The notes beneath the pieces are model-generated. The model was not told the origin of the DNA and made no database searches. It worked only from the letters and a program-made list of their open reading frames with translations. Shown one piece after another: positions 44,479-52,397 of a stretch of 64,000 bases of DNA. Source of the DNA: Leptolyngbya sp. FACHB-60 (GTDB taxonomy: Bacteria > Cyanobacteriota > Cyanobacteriia > Phormidesmidales > Phormidesmidaceae); NCBI RefSeq assembly GCF_014695775.1, contig NZ_JACJOX010000058.1:62001-126000 (forward strand), in the 5' to 3' direction. The translations under genes and the position numbers were made by a program. Positions within the stretch are counted from its first letter, which is position 1. The number at the start of each line of letters is the position of its first letter.

Positions 44479-45630
44479 ATGGTTTCTAGTCTGCCGCTGC
44501 AATGGTCAATGACCGACCCCCAAGGGTCATCGCCGGTTCCCCCCGATGTTCACGGGCTGCCGGAACGATTTTTGCTCACTGCCGATCACTACACCAATCC
44601 TCAATGGATCCCGATAGAGCAGCGGGCGATCTTTCGCCGCACCTGGCTCTACGTGGGCGACGGCGATCGCCTTGAGCCGGGCATGGTGTGGGCCAGGTCG
44701 GTGGCGGGGGCTCCCCTGCTGATCGTTCGAGACAATGGTGGCGAGCTGCGGGCCTTTTACAACCTCTGTCCCCACCGAGCCGCAATTTTGTCGCCCCAGG
44801 CGGGCATTCACTCCTGCCAAAAGCTGGTCTGCCCCTACCACGCCTGGGTTTATGACCTCTCTGGGAATTTGGTGGGGGTGCCTTCCCAAAATCAGTTTTC
44901 AGAGTCATTTGAGAAGCAGGAGTTTGCCCTGCGATCGCTGCGGCTAGAGACCTGGTCGGGCTTTATGTTCGTCTGCTTTGACGACAGTGCGCCGCCGCTA
45001 GTCGAGTTTCTGGGCAGCATCCCTGAGCACCTTGGGCAGCACCGCACCCCCGCCACCCAACCGCTGGCGGCCAAGCAGTACACTGTCGCCTGCAACTGGA
45101 AGAACTACCACGACAACACCCTGTGCGATTACCACGTGGCGATCGCCCACCGCACCACCCTCAACCAGGTGCAAGGCCCCATTCGCCACTACCAGCACCA
45201 GCTCGAAGCCTTCGTCAACCTGCTCTACACTCCCACCACCGCCGATTGGCAGGCCGAAAACCCCATCTTGCCGTCCCTCCAGGGCCGCAGCCGCGAGGGA
45301 TTTTTTACCTACGGCATCTATCCCAACCTGCACCTGCTAGGGCTGCCCAACGGCCTGTTGGCCTGGCTGCACATCGAGCCGCTCACCGCTGAGTCTTGCC
45401 AGGTTTCCCTAGACCTCTATGGCGACCCAGAATTTTGCCCGCCCAACGAAACCCTGCTGGCCGAATTTGAAGCCTTCATGCAAGAAGACATGGTGCTCAC
45501 CGAAAGCGTGCAGCAGGGCTACGCCAGCGGTGCCTACACCCCCGGCCCGGTGAATGGTCTGGAATCGCGTGTTATCCACCAGCAAAAGCTGATCTGGGAC
45601 GCCCTTGCCGCTGCTAGTGGAGCTGATTAG
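44479..45630 (+). CDS. Rieske non-heme iron oxygenase, alpha-subunit type
   Basis: 383 aa, AGGGAG site upstream. The Rieske [2Fe-2S] ligands are Cys97/His99 (NLCPHRAA) and Cys118/His121 (CPYHAW). The catalytic iron site follows NWKNYHDNTLCDYHVAIAH: His219 and His224, with Asp337 (QEDMVL) as probable third ligand. The position three residues before His219, normally the bridging Asp/Glu, is Cys216, with Asp217 next to it. The architecture resembles GbcA/CntA-type amine demethylases and hydroxylases. No reductase or beta subunit is encoded nearby; cellular ferredoxin could serve. Within a guanidine-switched unit it may oxidise or N-dealkylate a guanidino compound or its gamma-glutamyl conjugate. 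Confidence 0.93.
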   Translation: MVSSLPLQWSMTDPQGSSPVPPDVHGLPERFLLTADHYTNPQWIPIEQRAIFRRTWLYVGDGDRLEPGMVWARSVAGAPLLIVRDNGGELRAFYNLCPHRAAILSPQAGIHSCQKLVCPYHAWVYDLSGNLVGVPSQNQFSESFEKQEFALRSLRLETWSGFMFVCFDDSAPPLVEFLGSIPEHLGQHRTPATQPLAAKQYTVACNWKNYHDNTLCDYHVAIAHRTTLNQVQGPIRHYQHQLEAFVNLLYTPTTADWQAENPILPSLQGRSREGFFTYGIYPNLHLLGLPNGLLAWLHIEPLTAESCQVSLDLYGDPEFCPPNETLLAEFEAFMQEDMVLTESVQQGYASGAYTPGPVNGLESRVIHQQKLIWDALAAASGAD

Positions 45631-45665
45631 CAACGTGGGTCTGATTAGCAGCATGAGTTGATGCC

Positions 45666-45684
45666 GGGCAAACACCGTTTGCCC
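45666..45684. repeat. GGGCAAAC...GTTTGCCC palindromic repeat
   Basis: Perfect 8-bp stem with an ACC loop, followed by CCTAC; a second class of cyanobacterial intergenic palindrome, 36 bases after the Rieske stop codon. It could also act as a weak 3'-end stabiliser. Confidence 0.8.
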
Positions 45685-45722
45685 CTACACGGAACCCTGG
45701 TTGTATAGCGCTAGGTAACGCT

Positions 45723-45812
45723 GGTGGGCACTGCCCACCCTACGACCCACTGCCACCTTTACCCATCCACCCGCCCACCCATCTACCCATTCCCCCGCCT
45801 ACTCATCCACCC
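45723..45812. repeat. GGTGGGCACTGCCCACCCTAC palindrome plus TCATCCACCC tandem
   Basis: 45723-45743 is a near-identical copy of the 43617 palindrome, again preceded by TATAGCGCT. 45760-45812 is a degenerate run of ACCCATCYACCC units ending at the next start codon. Confidence 0.8.
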
Positions 45813-45813
45813 C

Positions 45814-46575
45814 ATGCCCCTCAATCCCTTCCTCGGCGTCTGGCAACGCCGCTCCATTCAGTTTGACCAAGGCCCGATCGAAACCAGCCAATCCGTCCTG
45901 TGGATTCAGGCCGAAACCTACTTCGCTGACGTGCGTAGCGCTCCCTTTGCGGGACGGCTCACGCCAGAGCGGTATCGGTCGATGGATTGGCGATCGCGCT
46001 TCGACGCCGACCTGCTCGGCTTTGCCGGCACCTTTAGCTGGTCCGAAGCTCCCCCGACCTGTACTTGGCACCATAGCCTTGCCCTTACCCCCCGCCAGTG
46101 GCCCGACACCAGCGATTATCAATGGCTAGGGCCAGACGACTTTTTAGAACAGGGCACCTGTGAGGATGACGAGGGCGGTCTCCACCCCTTTGTGGAGCAC
46201 TGGTATCGCCTTCACCCTGGCCCCGTGCAGGTGTGGCGTCTGGAGCGGGCCGATCAGCAGGGGCAGGCTCTCCGGGTAGGCAACTGGGCCGTCTTGGTGC
46301 ATCAATGGCGATCGCAAGGCGTCTCCGGTGGAGAATCGCAAAGCGTCTCCCCTGGAGAATCGCCCACCACTGACCCCTTGCGGGAGGCGGAGAGCTTTGG
46401 CGCGTTTTCTGCCACGGCCTGGCAATATTGGGATCACACCTGGCATTCTCTGTTTGGCACTGAGGCCAGCCTGGGCACCCCACTTCGGTGGACGCCGCTG
46501 GATTTAGATGACCCGCTCGGTCTGTGGCAGCTAGAGCGCTCGGCCCCGGTGAACCAGAGCTTAGAGCTTAACTAA
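45814..46575 (+). CDS. Protein of unknown function downstream of the Rieske gene
   Basis: 253 aa from ATG 45814. The sequence is beta-rich and aromatic: FLGVWQRRSIQFDQGPIET, QSVLWIQAETYFADVRS, FAGTFSW, HPFVEHWYRLHPGPVQVWRLE, ending DDPLGLWQLERS. The pattern resembles lipocalin-like/HRI1-type barrels, a weak suggestion. Two dispersed-repeat sequences are built into the reading frame: GCGTAGCGCTCCCTTTGCGG around 45934, and a 24-base tandem at 46316-46339 and 46340-46363. It is separated from the Rieske gene by 183 bases of repeats and may or may not be under the riboswitch. Confidence 0.8.
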   Translation: MPLNPFLGVWQRRSIQFDQGPIETSQSVLWIQAETYFADVRSAPFAGRLTPERYRSMDWRSRFDADLLGFAGTFSWSEAPPTCTWHHSLALTPRQWPDTSDYQWLGPDDFLEQGTCEDDEGGLHPFVEHWYRLHPGPVQVWRLERADQQGQALRVGNWAVLVHQWRSQGVSGGESQSVSPGESPTTDPLREAESFGAFSATAWQYWDHTWHSLFGTEASLGTPLRWTPLDLDDPLGLWQLERSAPVNQSLELN

Positions 46576-46684
46576 GTATTGAGCCTGGGCATCTGGCAAA
46601 CTCTCGGTGATAAGGTAAAGCCTTAGAACGTAAGGCTATCTCTGGTGGAGAGGTACTGTCAGCCTTCAGCACACAGGTTACGCT

Positions 46685-48754
46685 ATGAATCCAAAAGTTC
46701 TCCCTGGCCAAAGCTACCCCCTGGGGGCCACCGTCTACGCCGTGGGGGTAAATTTTTGCCTGTACTCCAAACATGCTACTGGTATAGATCTGCTGCTGTT
46801 TGAGGCCGACGACCTCACCGAGCCCAGCCGGGTGATTACCTTCGACCCGCTGTGGAACCGCACGTTTTACTACTGGCACCTGTTTGTGCCGGGGCTAAAG
46901 AGTGGCCAGGTCTATGCCTACCGCGTCCACGGCCCCTTTGACCCGGCCCGTGGCCACCGCTTCGACGCCACTAAAGTACTGCTCGACCCCTACGCCCGCG
47001 CCATTGTCGGCGACGATATCTACGATCGCAGCCGCGCCATTGGCCCTGGCGATAACTGTGCCACCGCCCTCAAGGGGGTGGTGGTTGACACCCGCAACTA
47101 CGACTGGCAGGGCGATCGCCCCCTGCACATTCCCTACTCCAGCAGCGTCATCTATGAGATGCACGTGGGCGGCTTTACCCGCCACTCCTCCTCGGGGCTG
47201 CCCGACGAGCAGCGGGGCACCTACGCTGGGCTAATCGAAAAAATCCCCTACCTGCAAGCGCTGGGCATTACGGCAGTGGAGCTGCTGCCCATTCACCAAT
47301 TCGACGCCCAAGATGCGATGCCTGGGCGGGAGAACTACTGGGGCTATAGCACCCTGGGCTTTTTTGCCCCCCACCGCGCCTACAGCTCCTGCAAAGACCC
47401 TCTGGGGCCGGTGAACGAGTTTCGCGATTTGGTCAAGGCCCTGCACCGAGCGGGCATCGAAGTTATTCTCGACGTGGTGTTTAACCACTCCGCCGAGGGC
47501 AACCACGAAGGCCCCACCCTCAGCTTTAAGGGTATCGACAACGAAACCTACTACATGCTCGAAGACAACCCGATCTACTACTCCAACTACAGCGGCTGCG
47601 GCAACACCCTGTCGCCCAACCACGCTGTTGTGGGGCGCATGATTCTCGACAGCCTGCGCTACTGGGTGTCGGAAATGCACGTGGATGGCTTTCGCTTTGA
47701 CCTGGCCTCGGTGATGTCGCGCGACATGGCGGGCAACCCCCTCGAAGACCCGCCGATTTTGTGGAATATTGAGTCGGAGCCGGTTTTGGCGGGCACCAAG
47801 ATCATCGCCGAAGCTTGGGATGCCGCTGGGCTGTACCAGGTGGGCAGCTTTATCGGCGATCGCTTTGCCGAATGGAATGGCCCCTACCGCGACCACGTGC
47901 GCCAGTTTATCAAAGGTGACGAGGGCGTGGTGCCCGACCTGGCCGCCCGCCTGCTGGGTAGCCCCGACATTTACCAAAAGCCCAACCGTGAGCCCAACCG
48001 CAGCATTCACTTTGTCACCTGCCACGATGGCTTTACCCTCAACGACCTGGTCTCGTACAACCAAAAGTACAACGAGGCCAACGGCGAGCATAACCGCGAC
48101 GGCACCGACGCCAACTACAGCTGGAACTGCGGCATAGAGGGTCTCTCGGCCCCATCCGAGGTAGAACAGCTGCGCCAGCGACAGATCAAAAACTTTCTCA
48201 CCCTGCTGTTTATGGCCCAGGGCACCCCGATGCTGCTGATGGGTGATGAGGTGCGCCGCACCCAGCGCGGCAACAACAACGCCTATTGCCAAGACAACGA
48301 CCTGAGCTGGTTTAACTGGGATGCCGTGGAGAAAGAACAGCCGCTGCTGCGCTTTACCCAGGGGCTGATTCACTTCATTCAAAACCTAAAGGTGTTTCAG
48401 CTACGGCACCTGCTGCGGGTGACCACCACCTGGCACTACGAACCCCATATTGTTTGGCATGGCACCACACTAAACCAGCCTGACTGGTCAGAGCACTCCC
48501 GCACCCTGGCCTTTACCCTGCGCTATCCCGACGCCAAGGAACAAATTCACGTCATGCTCAACGCCTACTGGGAGGCGCTGATGTTTGACCTGCCGGGGCT
48601 AGGTCCCCACGATCGCTGGCACCGCATTGTCGATACCACTGTGCCGCCCCCCCGCGACTTTTGCTACCCAGAGGAAGCCCCGGTGTTTGAAAGCGACCTG
48701 TACCCAGTGGGGCCGCGATCGACCGTAGTGCTGATGAGCCGACCGCAGGGTTAG
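46685..48754 (+). CDS. glgX: Glycogen debranching enzyme, isoamylase/GlgX type
   Basis: Hydrolyses alpha-1,6 branches of glycogen limit dextrins in the cytosol. The 689-aa GH13 protein has an N-terminal CBM48 (YPLGATVYAVGVNFCLYSKHAT), the four conserved regions VILDVVFNH, VDGFRFDLA (nucleophile Asp), IIAEAWDAAG (acid/base Glu) and FVTCHDGFTLNDLV, and the GlgX-typical EANGEHNRDGTDANYSWNCG. Normal length. No other glycogen gene is nearby. Confidence 0.95.
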   Translation: MNPKVLPGQSYPLGATVYAVGVNFCLYSKHATGIDLLLFEADDLTEPSRVITFDPLWNRTFYYWHLFVPGLKSGQVYAYRVHGPFDPARGHRFDATKVLLDPYARAIVGDDIYDRSRAIGPGDNCATALKGVVVDTRNYDWQGDRPLHIPYSSSVIYEMHVGGFTRHSSSGLPDEQRGTYAGLIEKIPYLQALGITAVELLPIHQFDAQDAMPGRENYWGYSTLGFFAPHRAYSSCKDPLGPVNEFRDLVKALHRAGIEVILDVVFNHSAEGNHEGPTLSFKGIDNETYYMLEDNPIYYSNYSGCGNTLSPNHAVVGRMILDSLRYWVSEMHVDGFRFDLASVMSRDMAGNPLEDPPILWNIESEPVLAGTKIIAEAWDAAGLYQVGSFIGDRFAEWNGPYRDHVRQFIKGDEGVVPDLAARLLGSPDIYQKPNREPNRSIHFVTCHDGFTLNDLVSYNQKYNEANGEHNRDGTDANYSWNCGIEGLSAPSEVEQLRQRQIKNFLTLLFMAQGTPMLLMGDEVRRTQRGNNNAYCQDNDLSWFNWDAVEKEQPLLRFTQGLIHFIQNLKVFQLRHLLRVTTTWHYEPHIVWHGTTLNQPDWSEHSRTLAFTLRYPDAKEQIHVMLNAYWEALMFDLPGLGPHDRWHRIVDTTVPPPRDFCYPEEAPVFESDLYPVGPRSTVVLMSRPQG

Positions 48755-48837
48755 CGCCCTGTGCGTCTGTGAGTTCAGCTCTTAGATTCTCTACGCTGTC
48801 CTGTATCCTAAACCAAGTTCAGCGCTGGCTTTACCCC

Positions 48838-49971
48838 TTGTATCTCACCCATCTATTGCTCAGGCACTTTCGCAACTACGGCGAGCAGCAGATCGACTTT
48901 GCCGCCCCCAAGACCATTTTGGTGGGGGAAAATGCCCAGGGTAAGTCGAATCTGCTGGAGGCAGTGGAGCTGTTGGCGACGCTCAAGTCGCACCGAACCA
49001 GCCGCGATCGCGACCTAGTGCAGCAAGATCAGCCTGTGGCTCAAATCACCGCCTCGGTGCGGCGCGACCTGGGCGTAGCCGATCTCTCCCTGGTGCTACG
49101 CCAGGCGGGGCGGCGCACGGCCATTCTCAACGGCGAAAAGCTGCGGCGACAGCTCGATTTTCTCGGTGCCCTCAACGCGGTGCAGTTCTCTAGCCTCGAT
49201 CTCGACCTGGTGCGGGGCGGGCCGGGAGGGCGGCGCGACTGGCTTGATACGTTGCTGATCCAGCTAGAGCCGGTCTATGCTCACATTCTCAGCCAATACA
49301 ACCAGGTGCTCAAGCAGCGCAACGCCCTGATCAAAAAATCCTTTGGCGATGACGATGGCGAGCCTGCCCCTGCCCTAGACGCCACCGAGTTTGCCCTGTG
49401 GGATGCCCAACTAGCGGCCCTGGGCACGCGGGTGATTCGGCGGCGGGCCAGGGCGATCGATCGCCTCGCCCCAATCGCTCACCAGTGGCACCAGGCAATC
49501 AGCGGCCAGCGAGAAGACCTGCGCATGCACTACCAGCCCAATGTGCCAATGACAAAGGATGATCCGCAGGTGATTCAGGCCAGCTTTTTAGAGAAGATTA
49601 AGCAGCGGGCGATCGCAGAACAGCACCAGCGCACCACCCTGGTTGGCCCCCACCGCGACGACATTGAGTTCACCATCAATGACACTCCTAGCCGCCAATA
49701 TGGATCCCAGGGCCAGCAGCGCACTCTGGTGCTGGCGCTCAAGCTGGCGGAGCTGCACCTGATCGATGAGGTTGTTGGCGAACCGCCCCTGTTGCTGCTC
49801 GATGACGTGCTGGCCGAGCTGGATCTCAACCGCCAAAATCAGCTTTTAGAAGCCATTCAAGATCGCTTTCAAACCATCATCACCACCACCCACTTGGGGG
49901 CTTTCGGCAGCCAGTGGATGACCTCATCGCAGATTTTGACGGTGAAGGCGGGGCAAATTGAGGGCAACTAA
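48838..49971 (+). CDS. recF: DNA replication and repair protein RecF
   Basis: ABC-type ATPase of the RecFOR pathway, loading RecA at gaps. Walker A is VGENAQGKSNLLEAVELLAT near the N-terminus, VGPHRDDIEF and the signature GSQGQQRTLVLALKLAEL lie further on, and Walker B is PLLLLDDVLAELD. TTG 48838 gives the usual beginning (LYLTHLLLRHFRNY); GTG 48769 would add 23 atypical residues. The product is 377 aa. Confidence 0.93.
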   Translation: MYLTHLLLRHFRNYGEQQIDFAAPKTILVGENAQGKSNLLEAVELLATLKSHRTSRDRDLVQQDQPVAQITASVRRDLGVADLSLVLRQAGRRTAILNGEKLRRQLDFLGALNAVQFSSLDLDLVRGGPGGRRDWLDTLLIQLEPVYAHILSQYNQVLKQRNALIKKSFGDDDGEPAPALDATEFALWDAQLAALGTRVIRRRARAIDRLAPIAHQWHQAISGQREDLRMHYQPNVPMTKDDPQVIQASFLEKIKQRAIAEQHQRTTLVGPHRDDIEFTINDTPSRQYGSQGQQRTLVLALKLAELHLIDEVVGEPPLLLLDDVLAELDLNRQNQLLEAIQDRFQTIITTTHLGAFGSQWMTSSQILTVKAGQIEGN

Positions 49972-50212
49972 GGGGCTTTGCATGTTCGATCTATCCCAAC
50001 CACCTTGTCAATTTATGAGGGAGAAGGAACGTTAAGACCTATGAGGTTATAACCGATGAGTAGAGGTGCGATCGCCCTTCGCTAAACCCATCGCGCGCTG
50101 GGTAAACACTCAGTTCAAGCTTATCGGTTGGCTTTGAGGTAGCTGAGGAATAATCATAATGAGAGAAAGTTTTCATACCCAAGCTTGATCAGGTTATTGA
50201 AACGTGTTTGAA

Positions 50213-50500
50213 ATGCAGCAAAACTCCCCTACTACTAACGGTCATGCTGTTCCCCCACGGCATCGCGCTGTTTTAAGCCGAGGGAGTTACTTTAGCTTGT
50301 TAAGTCTGGGCAGCGCCGGCAGCATTCTCAGCATTGGCAGCACCGGCAGCATTCTCAGCATTGGCAGCGCGGGTAGCATCTTGAGCATTGGCAGTGCAGG
50401 CAGCATTTTGAGCGTTGGCAGCGCCGGTAGCGTGCTATCGGTGTTGAGTCTGGACAGTATTCTCAGCGTCTTGCAGTTTTGGGCCATTCGTCAATTTTGA
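50213..50500 (+). CDS. Nonapeptide GSAGSILSI repeat protein
   Basis: 95 aa from ATG 50213 (GTG 50204 possible; neither start has a clear ribosome site). A polar N-terminus (MQQNSPTTNGHAVPPRHRAVLSRGSYFSLLS) is followed by six 9-residue units of the form GS(A/T)GSILSI and a hydrophobic end FWAIRQF. Regular Gly-Ser/Ile-Leu alternation suggests a small beta-solenoid or membrane-inserted stack. I have seen similar repeats in other bacteria but know no function. Confidence 0.7.
   Translation: MQQNSPTTNGHAVPPRHRAVLSRGSYFSLLSLGSAGSILSIGSTGSILSIGSAGSILSIGSAGSILSVGSAGSVLSVLSLDSILSVLQFWAIRQF
50306..50467 (+). repeat. Six 27-base coding tandem repeats
   Basis: Six in-frame copies of about 27 bases (GGCAGCATTCTCAGCATTGG core) encode the GSAGSILSI units. 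Third-position changes between copies (ATT/ATC, CTC/TTG/TTT-type) indicate an old expansion kept under selection for the protein. Confidence 0.85.
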
Positions 50501-50810
50501 ATAGATAGCGATGGCTACTGCGCTGGGCTAGGGCCACCATCATCTCGGGTTCAAGGAATCCTGGGATGGGAGTGTGGAGTGTGGCTGTGGGCAATCTGAG
50601 ATAAAACGCCAGCAACGGCGCGATCGGTCAAATCAGTACTGTAATTTAATCTGGCAAGAGGAAATTGAGGCACTACTCAAAGCGGTTGCAATTTCCATCC
50701 TAAGGAGCGGTTAGAAGTAGGAAATTTTACAGCTGAAGAAGGAGGTTGAGGCCGCTTTGAGTGCTTTAAGGTCTATGCAACAACTACCGCATGACTCAGG
50801 AGACAATCCC

Positions 50811-51053
50811 ATGCCTTACGAAAATGTAGAAGCTTTGCCCCAAGATACTCAGTCGCTGCCCCAAGAGGCTAAGCAAATTTTCATGGCGGCTTTTAATGCT
50901 GCTTCGAGCGACGGTTTTAGCGAAGATGGTGCCCGCGATGTGGCTTGGAGCTCGGTGAAAAACACCTTTGCCCAAGATAGCAGTGGCGAGTGGCACTTCA
51001 AAGCTGACGACCATGACTCTGGAAGCAGCACCGGTACAATGCCTGGCAACTAA
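50811..51053 (+). CDS. ChaB-family small protein
   Basis: 80 aa, ATG 50811 after CAGGAGA. The ChaB pattern is clear: LPQDTQSLPQEAKQIFMAAFNAA (L-P..A..I....FN.A), then ARDVAWSSVKNTFAQDSSGEWHFK. ChaB in E. coli is tied by name to cation transport regulation, but its role is unproven. It ends with a Ser/Gly-rich tail and is followed by a terminator. The 310 bases before it (50501-50810) show no other gene. Confidence 0.9.
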   Translation: MPYENVEALPQDTQSLPQEAKQIFMAAFNAASSDGFSEDGARDVAWSSVKNTFAQDSSGEWHFKADDHDSGSSTGTMPGN

Positions 51054-51137
51054 GCTCGTTTGAGAGTTAGCGTTAAGCACGAATTGTGACATGAGTGCCG
51101 CTCAAACCGGCTTCTAGCTGGACTTTTGGATATAAAG

Positions 51138-51183
51138 TGGGCATTGCTTCGGCTAAATCTAAAGTCGTAGCAATGCCCATTTT
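51138..51183 (+). terminator. Hairpin terminator after chaB
   Basis: TGGGCATTGCT (51138-51148) pairs perfectly with AGCAATGCCCA (51169-51179), with extra A-T and G-T pairs outside, followed by TTTT. It lies in the gap before the convergent xdhC. Confidence 0.7.
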
Positions 51184-51333
51184 CCGTGAAAAACGAAGAA
51201 TGAAAATACGCCCGGCAGGCTTGAATACTGACAGTTTGGGCTATCCTAATCCACATTTTACTTGCCATAGCTAATATCAAATTTATACTTATTATTTCTG
51301 ATCTAAAAAGAGCTACCTTCTTAGATATATGCT

Positions 51334-52314
51334 CTACTGATACAGGCTTTGACGTAGCCGTTCAGAAAGCGATCGCCCCGTGCCTCCCCGCTGCACCAAA
51401 ATTAGCTCAGCGCTGATGCTAACCGCAATTTCTTCTGGAGTGAGTGCCCCAATATCTAGCCCAATGGGGCCATAGATATTGGCTAACTTTTCTTTAGCAA
51501 TACCTGCCTGTGCGATCGCCCCATAAACTTGGCGCACCCGTTTTTCGCTGCCGATCATGCCGATATAGCGACAGGGGATAGGACGCTGAAGCAACTGCTG
51601 AAGGGCGTCGAGATCGTAGGTGTAGCCGCGAGTAACTAGGGCAGCGTATAGGTTTTGGTGGGTAGCGAGAGCGACGATCGCGCCCTCAAACTCCCCCGTC
51701 AAAATCTGGTTGGCTTGGGGATAGTGCTCTGGGTTGGCCCACTCGGGGCGATCGTCCTGCACAACTATTTGGAAGCCGATCAGATTCGCGACTTTAGCGA
51801 GTTGAATGCCAACATGGCCTGCCCCAACAATCAGCAGCGTGGGTGGCGGTTCGAGGGTTTCTACAAAGGCGATCGCCGCATCTATAGCAACAGCCTGGTC
51901 TGCTAGGTAAGGAGCGTGAACTCCATCAAAGGGCGTTACCAGCGTTACCAGCTGCCCCTGATGGAGCTGGTGCAAAATTGTTTGAACTAAGGATTTCGCC
52001 GCTTTCCCTTGCCATCGCTCAAGCCACACCCGCATGTGGCCCCCACAAATTCCTTGGGTTTGTTGCTGAGCAGCGCCAGAGAGGTCAATCTCGACAAACT
52101 GCTTTTCGCCGGTTTGCATCACCTCCTTGGCCTGGCGCAACACCTTAGCTTCTCCGGCACCGCCGCCAATAGTGTTAAAGGCTTGGCCGTTAGCATCAAT
52201 GACCAATTTGGCTCCCGCTTCGCGGGGAACGGAACCTCTCACGCTGGTAACGGTGGCAAGAACCGTAGGGCCATAGGCAAGAGCCTGTGCCAGTTGTTGA
52301 AAGCAGTTCACCAT
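51334..52314 (-). CDS. xdhC: XdhC-family molybdenum cofactor maturation protein
   Basis: 326-aa protein that in relatives binds the molybdenum cofactor and directs its sulfuration for insertion into XdhB. The N-terminal part has ATVTSVRGSVPREAGAKLVI and TIGGGAGEAKVL; the C-terminal Rossmann part has LLIVGAGHVGIQLAKVANLIGF and YIGMIGSEKRVRQVY followed by GLDIGALTPEEIAVSISAELI. It is the last gene of the minus-strand xdhA-xdhB-xdhC set, 83 bases after xdhB. Confidence 0.92.
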   Translation of the reverse strand: MVNCFQQLAQALAYGPTVLATVTSVRGSVPREAGAKLVIDANGQAFNTIGGGAGEAKVLRQAKEVMQTGEKQFVEIDLSGAAQQQTQGICGGHMRVWLERWQGKAAKSLVQTILHQLHQGQLVTLVTPFDGVHAPYLADQAVAIDAAIAFVETLEPPPTLLIVGAGHVGIQLAKVANLIGFQIVVQDDRPEWANPEHYPQANQILTGEFEGAIVALATHQNLYAALVTRGYTYDLDALQQLLQRPIPCRYIGMIGSEKRVRQVYGAIAQAGIAKEKLANIYGPIGLDIGALTPEEIAVSISAELILVQRGGTGRSLSERLRQSLYQ

Positions 52315-52397
52315 GAGTTAGACAAATTTTGGATGGCAGGAACTGAGTTGCTGTTTGAGCAGGCGATCGCCCAGAAACCCCGTTTCCATTCAACGGA

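Noticed and set aside
47231..48382. 383-codon minus-strand frame within glgX
   Set aside because: Val/His/Gln-rich antisense shadow of a GC-rich gene; the plus frame is unambiguous GlgX.
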